From NCBI GenBank assembly GCA_944324285.1, contig CALUVR010000013.1, forward strand, positions 1 to 58,833: 58,833 bases of DNA. The letters run 5' to 3'. The position numbers and the translations under genes are program-made. The notes under the pieces were generated by a model. The model ran no database searches. It worked only from the letters and a program-made list of their open reading frames with translations, and was not told the DNA's origin. The stretch comes from Candidatus Gastranaerophilales bacterium. GTDB lineage: Bacteria > Cyanobacteriota > Vampirovibrionia > Gastranaerophilales > Gastranaerophilaceae. Shown here piece by piece: positions 42,473 through 51,500 of the stretch (its first letter is position 1; the number at the start of each line of letters is the position of its first letter).

Positions 42473-43714
42473 TTGGGGAAAACTCAATTTACCGGACTAA
42501 ATAAGGGGATAATAAAAACCGTAATGGAAAAATGTAAATCTACATCAGATAATCTATATGCTGAATACGATTGGTTTCAGAAACTATTCCCGCTTGCCAT
42601 GCAAAAATCAAGCGACGGATTTTTTATGCCCGGTTTAAAGTGCGAGTTGATGGGTGTTAGCAGAAATATTAACCTCCTGCAGACCAAGGAATCTTATTTT
42701 GTTACAAAAGTCAGAATTGATAAGTTTTACGATATGTTTTTAAGGGTTTCTGAGCAGGCGGTTGCACTGCTTTTGAATAGAGCACTCGGCAGACCGAACA
42801 GAGCTTTCAATATCAACAAATTGACAGACCTGGAAGGCGAGATAATGACTGCGTTTAACGATTACGTTTACCAGATTATTTTGCAATTTTTGGAACCGCC
42901 GCCTGTAGTTAATTTTAAACGTACAAACTTTGATATGACTCATGTAACTTTTCTTATTAAAGATGATGAAGAAAAAGCGATGGGAAAATTTATTATATCC
43001 GTTCCGGACGGCAGGTTAAAGCCTAATAAGATTGTATGTAAAGAATTGAAGTTTGAAAATAAAGATTTTTATAAATGTCCTGTTCCGGTAAAAATAGAAA
43101 TCGGGGCGACTAGGTTTACTGTAAAAGATTTAAAAGAGCTTGAGCCTGAGGACATAATTGTTCTTGAAAGAAGTAATCTGCAGGTATGGAAAGTATTTTT
43201 GCAGGATTATACAAACAAAATGTTTATTGAACCTAATATGGAATTAGTTCATCCGCTGGATGATAACGGAGGAGAAGAGATGACAGAAGAACCAAATAAC
43301 TTATGGGACAGCATAGAAGTTGATATGTACGCAGAACTTGATCCCGTAAAGATTACGCTCGGTGATTTAAAGAAAATCGAGGAAGGGCTTGTTGTTGATG
43401 TAGCGGCTTTATACGGTAATAAAGTTACTCTCCGTGTAGAAAATAAAGTTATCGGACACGGAGAACTTGTTATAATTAACGACAGGTATGGAGTTAAAGT
43501 AAGCGATATAGTACAAAAAAGTACGGATGAAATAGAAGAACAGGCTCAAGCACCTCAGCCAGCCGCAGGCGCTCCTGCTGCAGCCGCAGCACCTGCTGAA
43601 TATGACAACAGCCCTGCACCTGAAGGTCCGCCTCCTGTGGACAATAACGCAAGCAAGGATGAAGATGATGAATTTGATTACAGTGATTTTGAGCTGGAAG
43701 ATGAAGATATTTAG
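42473..43714 (+). CDS. FliM/FliN-type switch protein with two SpoA domains
   Basis: 413 residues. The middle (about 45-190) matches the FliM core loosely, and two SpoA domains follow at about 203-262 (VPVKIEIGATRFTVKDLKELEPED) and 281-348 (DPVKITLGDLKKIEEGLVVDVAALYG). Two SpoA domains in one chain recall type III secretion SctQ or a FliM-FliN fusion; the next gene, fliO, favours a flagellar-type system. The N-terminus lacks the LSQ-EIDALL box of FliM that binds CheY and instead reads TQFTGLNKG. The end is Ala/Pro-rich and acidic. The TTG at 42473 has no ribosome-binding site; a later ATG (42524) is the alternative. Confidence 0.82.
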   Translation: MGKTQFTGLNKGIIKTVMEKCKSTSDNLYAEYDWFQKLFPLAMQKSSDGFFMPGLKCELMGVSRNINLLQTKESYFVTKVRIDKFYDMFLRVSEQAVALLLNRALGRPNRAFNINKLTDLEGEIMTAFNDYVYQIILQFLEPPPVVNFKRTNFDMTHVTFLIKDDEEKAMGKFIISVPDGRLKPNKIVCKELKFENKDFYKCPVPVKIEIGATRFTVKDLKELEPEDIIVLERSNLQVWKVFLQDYTNKMFIEPNMELVHPLDDNGGEEMTEEPNNLWDSIEVDMYAELDPVKITLGDLKKIEEGLVVDVAALYGNKVTLRVENKVIGHGELVIINDRYGVKVSDIVQKSTDEIEEQAQAPQPAAGAPAAAAAPAEYDNSPAPEGPPPVDNNASKDEDDEFDYSDFELEDEDI

Positions 43715-43739
43715 TTGAAAATAAAAGAATCGAGGGATT

Positions 43740-44150
43740 ATGGGAGGATACTTAGTTAATTTCGCAATTTATACAATGGCAATGATAGGGCTGATATTCT
43801 TTGCCCTGATGCTTTATAAAAAATTCGCACTCGGCGGAGATTTCGGAAAAAAATCCGGGTTTTTAAGCATTGAGGAAACTCTTTCTATTGCTCCGCGCAA
43901 AAATCTTTATGTGATAAGAGCAGGTAACGAAAAATTTCTCATAGCAGGTGATGCTGATAAAACAACATTGATTTCAAAACTTGATAATTATACAGAGGAA
44001 GAAAATATTCCTGAAATATCCGAATCGCATCACGAAACACGCCGAGCCTTAAGACGGTCAGCAAGCGTTGAGGATCTGCCTGTAATTTCGGCTTTCCCGA
44101 AAAAGGAAAATAATGTTCTTCACAGTATGGTAAGAAAAATTAACAGCTAA
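43740..44150 (+). CDS. fliO: Flagellar biosynthetic protein FliO
   Basis: FliO helps assemble FliP in the flagellar export gate. 136 residues: one N-terminal membrane helix (about 5-26), then the conserved LSIEETLSIAPRKNLYVIRAGNEKFLIAG, whose APR/LYVI pattern is the family signature, and a charged tail. FliO is found in flagella but not in injectisomes, which argues for a flagellum. It is 25 bp after the two-SpoA gene and 11 bp before fliP. Confidence 0.88.
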   Translation: MGGYLVNFAIYTMAMIGLIFFALMLYKKFALGGDFGKKSGFLSIEETLSIAPRKNLYVIRAGNEKFLIAGDADKTTLISKLDNYTEEENIPEISESHHETRRALRRSASVEDLPVISAFPKKENNVLHSMVRKINS

Positions 44151-44161
44151 GGAAGTATACA

Positions 44162-44803
44162 ATGCAGAATGTTTTAGGTGATTTAAATCCGGTTATACAG
44201 ATATTATTGGTAATGACGTTATTCTCGTTATTGCCTCTGGTGTTCTGTTGCATGACAAGTTTTTTAAGGTTCGTCATAGTGTTTTCCATGCTGAAAACAG
44301 CCATGGGAACCCAGCAGGTGCCGCCTTCCATTGTTATTATAGGACTTTCAATGATTTTAACATTCTTTACGATGGGTGGAACTTTCCAGAAAATGTATGA
44401 AATGGGGAGTGTTCCGTATCAGCAAAATCAAAATATAATTGCGGCAATTGATCAGGGGTCAAAACCGTTGAAAGAATTTATGATGAAACAGACAAGAGAA
44501 TCTGATTTGTCATTTTTCATCGAACTTTCCAAAAAAAGACCGCCTGCATCTCCTGATGAGATTACCATCTGGGAGGTTGCGCCCGCTTACATTATAAGTG
44601 AGCTTAAAACTGCATTTGAAATAGGATTTGTAATATTTGTACCGTTTATTGTATTAGATTTAGTTGTTGCAAACATTCTTCTGGCACTCGGTATGTTTAT
44701 GTTATCCCCTACAATTATTTCTCTGCCGTTTAAGCTGTTGATATTTATTGCTGTTGACGGCTGGGCGCTTATAGTTCAGGGGCTTGTCACAAGTTACAAT
44801 TAA
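44162..44803 (+). CDS. fliP: Export gate protein FliP
   Basis: Core of the flagellar type III export gate, inner membrane. 213 residues with four helices. Family blocks: MTSFLRFVIVFSMLKTAMGTQQVPPS, FFTMGGTFQKMYE, the periplasmic loop with TRESDLSFF, and VVANILLALGMFMLSPTIISLPFKLLIFIAVDGW. The signal peptide found on many FliP proteins is absent; the chain starts directly with MQNVLGDLNPVIQILLVMT. Followed by fliQ after 17 bp with GGAGAGG before its start. Confidence 0.95.
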   Translation: MQNVLGDLNPVIQILLVMTLFSLLPLVFCCMTSFLRFVIVFSMLKTAMGTQQVPPSIVIIGLSMILTFFTMGGTFQKMYEMGSVPYQQNQNIIAAIDQGSKPLKEFMMKQTRESDLSFFIELSKKRPPASPDEITIWEVAPAYIISELKTAFEIGFVIFVPFIVLDLVVANILLALGMFMLSPTIISLPFKLLIFIAVDGWALIVQGLVTSYN

Positions 44804-44820
44804 AAATCGGAGAGGTAGAT

Positions 44821-45312
44821 ATGATAGAAGTTTTAGCTGAATATTTGGCAAGAGGATTTCTGGTAATGCTTGCAATTTCAATGCCTTGTGTACTTGTTGC
44901 AGCGGGTATCGGGCTTGTTGTAGGTATATTGCAGGCTGTTACGCAGGTTCAGGAGCAGACTATTGCTGCTGCCCCGAAAATTCTTGCGGTATTTCTTGTA
45001 ATTGTAATAGGCGGCTACGGGTTTATCAGAATTTTGACAAATCTTTTTACAGACGGAATGAATCTTGCCTTTCACGTTGTGCCGAAAAATGATAATTACG
45101 TACTTGCTGCGGATTATTATCGGTATACATCCCCATATGGCAGCCTTGCGCCTGACAAATTCCGTAATCAGCAGAATATTGATTACATTATGAAAAATCC
45201 CGGAAAAATTCCTTTCATCAGAAACGAAGAAAGAATTCGTGACATTCCGTCAAACAGGATGCCTAATCCGCGCCCTGATTTAGTTGAAACAAGAACAATT
45301 TTAGGAAATTAA
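44821..45312 (+). CDS. fliQ: Export gate protein FliQ with a C-terminal extension
   Basis: Residues 1-90 are a normal FliQ: two helices with GIGLVVGILQAVTQVQEQTIAAAPK and LTNLFTDGMNLAFHVV. Family members end there, at about 88 residues. This one continues for another 72 residues that are polar, Pro/Arg/Asn-rich and contain IRNEERIRDIPSNRMPNPRPD, with no membrane helix. The extension would sit in the cytoplasm or be a linker to another export protein. It shares the reading frame with the core, so it is not a frameshift. 1-bp gap to fliR. Confidence 0.92.
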   Translation: MIEVLAEYLARGFLVMLAISMPCVLVAAGIGLVVGILQAVTQVQEQTIAAAPKILAVFLVIVIGGYGFIRILTNLFTDGMNLAFHVVPKNDNYVLAADYYRYTSPYGSLAPDKFRNQQNIDYIMKNPGKIPFIRNEERIRDIPSNRMPNPRPDLVETRTILGN

Positions 45313-45313
45313 T

Positions 45314-46093
45314 ATGGAGCAGATTCTTGCAGAAATAGTTAAATTATTCCCGCAGATAAATACCGCACTTTTGTCCGGTATTTATGTGTTTGCAAGAATG
45401 CTCGGATTTTTTAGATTTGCGCCTGTCTTTAACCGAAAAGAAGTTCCCGGAATGGTGAAGATTGCGCTGGCGCTGTTGATGACGGTTTGTCTGACTGCTT
45501 TAATAAAGCCTGACAAAATGGGGATGGAGGATTCCATGCTGCTTTCCATAATCCTTAATTTTGCGGTTGGTGCAATGATAGGATATATGGCGCAGTTAAT
45601 TCTGCTTGCGATAGATGCCGGTGCTGATATGATTAACATGCAAATGGGGCTGTCGTCCGCTATGGTTCTTGACCCTACAACATCAAGCCAGGTTTCTATT
45701 CTGACTAAAATTGTTTCGCTGCTGGGGGTTCTTGTCTTTATAAACCTCGGCGGAATTTACTGGCTTATAAAAGCATTTATGAGAAGTTTTGAAATATTTC
45801 CGCTCTTTGCGACAACCCTTCCCCTGACAAAACTTATAAATATGGATTATTTGATTGAAATGACCTCAAATGTTTTGTATATGGGGCTGCAAATTGCCTC
45901 GCCGATTTTGCTTGCAACTCTCGGGCAGGATATTATCCTCGGGGTAATCTCAAAAACTGCACCGCAAGTTAACGTTTTCCAGTTAAGCTTCCTTTTTAAA
46001 CCCGTATTCGGAGCGGCAATTATGGTATGGATTTTGCCGATGCTTCTTGATGTTATCTCGGATTACTTTTTATCCTACGCGAATATATTTTGA
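45314..46093 (+). CDS. fliR: Export gate protein FliR
   Basis: 259 residues, about six helices. Family blocks: YVFARMLGFFRFAPVFNRKEVPGMVKIALALLM, GADMINMQMGLSSAMVLDP, and the C-terminal helix pair with LGVISKTAPQVNVFQLSFLFK. It is the last gene of the two-SpoA/fliO/fliP/fliQ/fliR operon; flhB, flhA, fliF or fliI do not follow. The sequence after it is intergenic repeats without a clear terminator. Confidence 0.95.
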   Translation: MEQILAEIVKLFPQINTALLSGIYVFARMLGFFRFAPVFNRKEVPGMVKIALALLMTVCLTALIKPDKMGMEDSMLLSIILNFAVGAMIGYMAQLILLAIDAGADMINMQMGLSSAMVLDPTTSSQVSILTKIVSLLGVLVFINLGGIYWLIKAFMRSFEIFPLFATTLPLTKLINMDYLIEMTSNVLYMGLQIASPILLATLGQDIILGVISKTAPQVNVFQLSFLFKPVFGAAIMVWILPMLLDVISDYFLSYANIF

Positions 46094-46680
46094 CGGGAAA
46101 ATTGGCAGCGGAGTAATGTGCTTTTTTGAAACGTGAAGGGTGAGGAGTGAATGGTGAGGCATAAGAGATTGGAATGGTGAATGGAATTTTTAGCTGAAAA
46201 GACGAAGAGCTGAAATTTTACCTCCCTCTCCCTATGGGAGAGGGGTTTGTGTGAGGGGGCGGTTAAAAGTTAACCTCTTCACTCTTCACCTACCAAAAGG
46301 CTGGATTGCTTCGGCTACGCCTCGCAATGACGAAAATTCCTCCAGCCCCCGTTCACATGGGAGGAAGTTATATCCCCTCTCCCTCTGGTATTGTTAACTT
46401 TCTATTGCAATGAATTTTAAGATTTTGTCCTCCCCTTGCGGGAGGACCGAAATCTTTGATTTCGAGGAGGGGTAGCAATGAAAGGTTAACAGACCATCTC
46501 CCTATGGGAGAGAGGGATGAGTATTACTTCCCTTGTAAGGGAGGTGGCGCGTAAGCGCCGGAGGGTTTTTTCTTTTTAACCCCTCACCCGCCCTTTGGGC
46601 TTCCTCAGCAAAAGGCATACTGGGTCACTCGCTTCGCACAGCTCAGCGGTTTCCTTTGTGTCCCTTGCGACATTTCGGAT
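46094..46680. repeat. Repeat-rich intergenic region after fliR
   Basis: No gene. It contains CCCTCTCCCTATGGGAGAGGG hairpins (near 46215-46240 and at 46497-46515), the block with GGCTGGATTGCTTCGGCTACG (46292-46333, like 5407-5450), and a complete 100-bp element (46392-46491) inserted in a third hairpin. A block of about 40 bp at 46527-46566 is the inverted match of 5511-5552. The end has CCCTCACCCGCCC. Confidence 0.75.
46392..46491. mobile_element. 100-bp MITE-like element, complete copy 2
   Basis: Same terminal inverted repeats (TGTTAAC...GTTAACA) and length as copy 1 at 33914. It differs at three positions (A for G, C for A, G for A). It lies within a CCCTCTCCC...GGGAGAGGG hairpin that it interrupts, suggesting insertion into the REP-like element. 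Confidence 0.7.
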
Positions 46681-46727
46681 GCTTAGAAAAACAGATTGAA
46701 GCGTTATCTGAAATCAAGTTTTCAAGC
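46681..46727. repeat. 48-bp inverted-repeat element, copy B
   Basis: GCTTAGAAAAACAGATTG...AAATCAAGTTTTCAAGC, the diverged copy of the element at 10758. Confidence 0.5.
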
Positions 46728-46812
46728 TGTGCGGAATAGCATTATTATTGAGTCCGATGATTATGCGATTCAGTAAGGACAAGTCCCAAAAGTTAATAGT
46801 TTATTTTTATAC

Positions 46813-46818
46813 TAAAAT
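46813..46818 (+). promoter_or_regulatory. -10 box of hemW, leaderless
   Basis: TAAAAT, exactly six bases before the ATG at 46825, with no ribosome-binding site. Confidence 0.5.
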
Positions 46819-46824
46819 AAAAAC

Positions 46825-47910
46825 ATGGTTAAAAATGCATACGTACATATCCCTTTTTGTAAATCGAAATGCAAATATTGTTCATTTGTTTCTTATCCGC
46901 AATTGGAATTAACAAAACAGTATCTGGAAGCCTTACAAGAAGAGATAAAGTATTTCTACAAAAATGAACCCCTTAAAACTCTATATATTGGAGGCGGAAC
47001 CCCTTCGGTTTTAGAAGTTTCTGAATTAGCCGATATAATCGAAAATTTTAGATTTGATAAAGCTGCCGAGATTACGGTTGAACTCAATCCTGAAACTTTG
47101 ACAAAGGATTATTTTAAGGGACTTAAAAGCATCGGAGTAAACCGCATTAGCCTCGGATGCCAGACTTTTGATGATGAAATTTTGAAATCAATAGGGCGGC
47201 GGCATAATTCAGAGCAGGTAAAAAATTCCGTAGAACTTGCCTTCTCTGCAGGTTTTGAAAATATAAACCTTGATTTTATATACGGACTTCCGTCGCAGAC
47301 GATTGAAGGCTTTGCGGAGGATTTAAAAACCGCAGCTTATCTCGATGTAAAACATATTTCCCTTTACGGCTTAAAAATTGAAGATGGATGTTTCTTTTAT
47401 AAAAATCCTCCAGAAAAACTTCCCGATAGCGACACTCAGGCTGATATGTATTTGAAGGCAATAGAAATTTTGACAGGGAAAGGTTTTGAACATTACGAAG
47501 TCAGTAATTTTGCAAAGCCAGGATTTGAGTCCCGTCACAATTTGAATTACTGGGATAATAATTCATACTATGGTTTTGGAATTGCAGCACACGGATACGT
47601 TGATGGTGTAAGGTATTCAAATTACCAAGATTTTGACACCTATTTTAAATTTCCGCATGTGCATTTTCTCACTCACCGCGTAACTTTAAAAGAACAACTT
47701 GAAGAAGAAATTTTTTTAGGTTTTAGAGAATGCAAAGGGATTAATGTTCAAAAAATTAATGAAAAATTTTCTATTGATTTTGAGAAAAAATATTCACAAA
47801 TTCTCGCAAAATATACAGCATCAAATCATATACAAAAAACTCCTCAAGGCTATAAATTATCTGATGAAGGGATACTTGTGAGCAACGTAATTCTTGCGGA
47901 TTTTTTGTAA
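46825..47910 (+). CDS. hemW: HemW-type radical SAM protein
   Basis: Radical SAM protein thought to deliver haem, formerly called oxygen-independent coproporphyrinogen oxidase-like. The [4Fe-4S] site is Cys12-x3-Cys16-x2-Cys19 (HIPFCKSKCKYCSF); HemN has a further Cys after this and HemW does not, supporting HemW. The SAM-binding IGGGTPS follows, then VELNPETLTKDY, GVNRISLGCQTFDDE, LDFIYGLPSQT and ISLYGLKIEDG. The HemN C-terminal domain has NYWDNNSYYGFGIAAHGY. 361 residues, normal. It is followed by its own terminator. Confidence 0.94.
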   Translation: MVKNAYVHIPFCKSKCKYCSFVSYPQLELTKQYLEALQEEIKYFYKNEPLKTLYIGGGTPSVLEVSELADIIENFRFDKAAEITVELNPETLTKDYFKGLKSIGVNRISLGCQTFDDEILKSIGRRHNSEQVKNSVELAFSAGFENINLDFIYGLPSQTIEGFAEDLKTAAYLDVKHISLYGLKIEDGCFFYKNPPEKLPDSDTQADMYLKAIEILTGKGFEHYEVSNFAKPGFESRHNLNYWDNNSYYGFGIAAHGYVDGVRYSNYQDFDTYFKFPHVHFLTHRVTLKEQLEEEIFLGFRECKGINVQKINEKFSIDFEKKYSQILAKYTASNHIQKTPQGYKLSDEGILVSNVILADFL

Positions 47911-47911
47911 T

Positions 47912-47942
47912 AAAAAAGCTCCCGTTTAATAGAGAGCTTTTT
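47912..47942 (+). terminator. Rho-independent terminator after hemW
   Basis: AAAAAAGCTC and GAGCTTTTT pair around a loop of about 12 bases. It also faces the minus-strand gene at 47971. Confidence 0.85.
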
Positions 47943-47970
47943 ATGTATTATAGTGTGCTTTACTTATGAA

Positions 47971-48411
47971 TTATGAAGCCGCCTGAGCTGTAGCGTCAGC
48001 TGCATTATCTGCTGCGTTAGCGGCTGCTTTTGCGCCTCTGCCTTTGAAAAGACCTAAGAACGGGTCAATAATTTTTGTTCCAATCCATTCTCCTACTTCT
48101 GCAAGTTTGCTTCCTATTTTTGCTGCGCCTGTTGCTTCTTTATTAACTTTTAAAATGTTCCCCCTGTGTAAGCCGAACAGTGCTAATCCTGCAACAATAA
48201 TGCCGAGAATTGTTCCGCCGATAATTTTTCCAGCCTTGCCGCCTTTCTTTTCTTTTGCAGCTTCTTCTGGTTTATTAGAAATTTCAACGGTATCAGGTTT
48301 TGAATTTCCGGCCGGCTTCTGAGTGTATTGCCCTTCACTTTCGATTAATTTCTGCCAATCGGAATTGGAGACATCCCCTCTAAAACTCACATTTGACACT
48401 GCGCTTATCAT
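47971..48411 (-). CDS. Small single-pass membrane protein with N-terminal SFRGD motif
   Basis: 146 residues. NVSFRGDVS near residues 7-15, a Lys/Glu-rich region (EKKGGKAGK), one hydrophobic helix GTILGIIVAGLALFGLHRG (about 67-85), then an Ala-rich tail of small helices (AAKAAANAADNAADATAQAA). AAAGGAGG precedes the start. No signal peptide before the motif. The tail could form a coiled coil. Function unknown; it shares the hemW terminator on the other strand. Confidence 0.75.
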   Translation of the reverse strand: MISAVSNVSFRGDVSNSDWQKLIESEGQYTQKPAGNSKPDTVEISNKPEEAAKEKKGGKAGKIIGGTILGIIVAGLALFGLHRGNILKVNKEATGAAKIGSKLAEVGEWIGTKIIDPFLGLFKGRGAKAAANAADNAADATAQAAS

Positions 48412-48581
48412 AAGTAAAACCTCCTTTATAAATTCACACTTTAAGACACTTTTATTAAAACGACTGATGAATTAATTTTGACGCAAATTTGTTTTTTTTA
48501 CAATAATCTTTACAAATCTTTACGTTATTTTTGGAATATTTTTTTCTGATGTGTAATCTTTTTTATCAGGAGGAATAATAA

Positions 48582-51500
48582 ATGAGCATGGAGCAAGACA
48601 CTTTAATTTATGTAGAAGAAAATGATAAGAAGGAAGCTGAACTTTTAACGAAAGGTTTATTGAATGATGCGGTCAGAAACAGAGCATATTTTAACGCACT
48701 CGGTGCGGAGCTGGGGCTTAAGTATCTGGCGCTCGAAAATATAAGTAACGCTAAAACATATAACTTGCATAATGTGCATAAAATTTTAGAAGAATTCGAT
48801 ATGTCGGATATTATGCTAACGAATATTCATATTGACGTGAGAGTTGTGTTTGATGAAAATCAAATTTTTATTCCGAAGTCCCATTTTGAGTATGATATTC
48901 TTCCTGATATTTATTTTGTTTTTCTTCTTGCGAAAGATTGTTCCCATGTAAAATTCCTCGGTTTCTTTGAGCCTAAATTGATTAATAAAAATAACGAAAA
49001 TAAAGATTATTATTTTATTGAAAAAGAGAAATTGACTTCTCCGCAGAATTTGAAAGAATACATTTCATCTTTTAAAGGAAACCGAACACAGACATTATCC
49101 GCAGAGATTAATGATGCGGCAGAAACTTTAATGGTGTCGCTTGTTGATCAAAATGCTTCTAAAGAGGAAATAAAGGAACTTTTGCAATATTTATCAAAAA
49201 GTTCGGAACTTCGCGACAGATTCATTGAGTTTGAGAATTTTGAAATTTTATCTTATAAAGCTGAGCGTTCTCCTGATGTGACTGTTCCTGAAGAAATTTC
49301 AAGAGAAAATATAATAGACGCAACAATAGATGATTTGCAGGCACCAGTGGAAGATGAACAGGCACAGGTATCTGCAGAAGCAGTAGAAGAAGAAAATCCT
49401 CCGCAGGGTGAACAAGGTTTGGAAACGGCGGTTGATGAAGGGGTAGCTGCAGGGGGTGATAATGCAGATCCTCAACTTGGAACTGAAGCTGAGTCTGAAA
49501 CCTCAGCTACGGTTGAGGCGGATGTTGAGGCTGCAGAATCTGCAACTGAAGCTATGTCTGAAGATAATCAGGCTGCGGCTGTCGATGAATTGTCAAATGT
49601 TGATTTAGGTGTTGATAATCTTTCGATAGAAGAACTTCCTGGATTGGATATGTCAGGCGGCGAACTGCTTGGTGAGTCTGCGTTATCAGGAGATATTCCT
49701 TCAATATCTGAGGCTCCGGCAGAATTAAACTCTTCAGAAAAAGAAAAAAATTCTGCATCTTTAGCTGCTGATATTGCAGCCGGTGCAGCTGCCGCAGCGG
49801 GCGGAGCCGTTGCAGAAGGCGTTGCTGCTGCTGAAACTACAGCGGAAATTGCTGTAGACACCTCTCAGGATGTAACGGAAATGTTTACAAATACTCCGAT
49901 GAGTCAGTTGCAGGAAACTCTTGAAAGTCAAAATTTAGAAACTAAACCTTCAGAAAATGATACGTCTGCTGAAGCTTCTGTAGAAAAGTCGCCGCAGACG
50001 GAGGGTGTGTCGGCACAGAATGCGGCAACGGTTGAAACTCCGGAGGACGTTTCCGGGCAACCTGCCGGAGAAGAAGCTTCACATGATTTTGTTGAAGGCA
50101 ATATGGATGACTTTTTCTCAGATATGAACTTTGACGATGCTTCCTCGGAAACTCCTCAGGAACCATCTCCTATGGATTCCTTAAAGCAGAGTTTGGATCT
50201 TCTTAATTCTGCAGGTGACGAATCCTCCGAAACAACTGGTTTCGGCTCAGTTGACGAAGCGCCTCAAGCTGAACCCGAATACGCTTCCGGAGATGATGAG
50301 ATGGAAGTTCTGGATATTTCAAATGTTAATGCTGTTCCTAATAATTTAGACAGAAATATCAGTGAAACAGTTGAATTTAACAATATAGAGCTTTCACATG
50401 AAACCCCTTGCTTTAATGAGGTAAACGGGGAAGAAACGGTTCCTATGCTTAATATGAATGATTTTACGCCGCTTGAGCCTTTACCTGCGGATAATTTCAG
50501 TACGGAATCTTATGATATGGATAATTTATCCATTACTGATAACATGACCATGCCTAAAATGGAGTCAAAACCAGAAGCTGCTGATGTTAATTCCGGTAAA
50601 GCCGCGCCTGCAGTGGAAAACGCTCCTAAAGCTTTGCAATCGCTTGAACCTCTTGAACCGTTAGAAACCGTGGATATGGAATCCTTAAGTATAAATACGG
50701 GTATGGCTCAGGCAGCACAAAAGCAGCAGCAGCGGAGTCAGGAGGAAGAGGAGGCTCTGAATGCTTTATCATCCGAGTTAGACTCAATTCCTGATTTTGG
50801 AGAAGAAGGTCTAAGCGGAGATGATGGCGGGGATTTAGGCGCAAACGATAATGCACCAATGGCTGAGGAACAATCTGATACTATAGATAATCCTGCGGAA
50901 CCAATCCAAGCCGCGGCAGCCGATACTCAAGGTCAAACATCTGATGAAATCCCTCCGCTTGAAGATATTGCAAATCTTACAGTCGCTGATATTGTTGAGC
51001 AGCCTGCTGAAAACGGAGTTCCACAAGAACCGGTAACAGATATGGATTCTCTTGTACCTGTTGATGAACTTGCCAATGCAGAAGAACAGAGTCAGGAAAT
51101 TCCAACAATTGTCGACGCTATAGAAAATCCTGAACTTATAGAACCGCAGGAGGACGCTGCTGTTCAGGATGAAAATATTCATGTTAATGCGGACGAATCC
51201 AAAACCCCGGAAGAAGCTCAAGGTCAGCAAAATGAAGAAAGCGGAAAAAATTCTGATTTAAACGTACTATATAGTGAAGATGATTCGGAAAACATGGAAG
51301 CTTCAGATGATGAAACTATACAGCAAGAGGAAGATATTGATCTTTCAGGTTTGGATGAAATAGAAAACTTTGATGCCGGAATGGAACAAATACCTTCTAT
51401 TTATAAGAATAACCAAAAATTACCTGTAAAAATGATTGCTGTCGCCGCGTTTACTGCAGTGCTTATTGTTGCAGGGTTTGGTGTATTCTCAATGAAAGGT

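Noticed and set aside
42458-42475. A leaderless start for the two-SpoA protein
   Set aside because: TATAAT at 42458 is nine bases from a TTG, not six, and leaderless translation usually needs ATG; start left open.
46094-46680. CRISPR array after fliR
   Set aside because: Repeats are mixed inverted elements of different kinds without uniform repeat length or spacers, and there are no cas genes.
49552-50859. Several minus-strand frames inside the giant gene
   Set aside because: They arise from the low-complexity acidic region read backwards; no ribosome-binding sites or domains.
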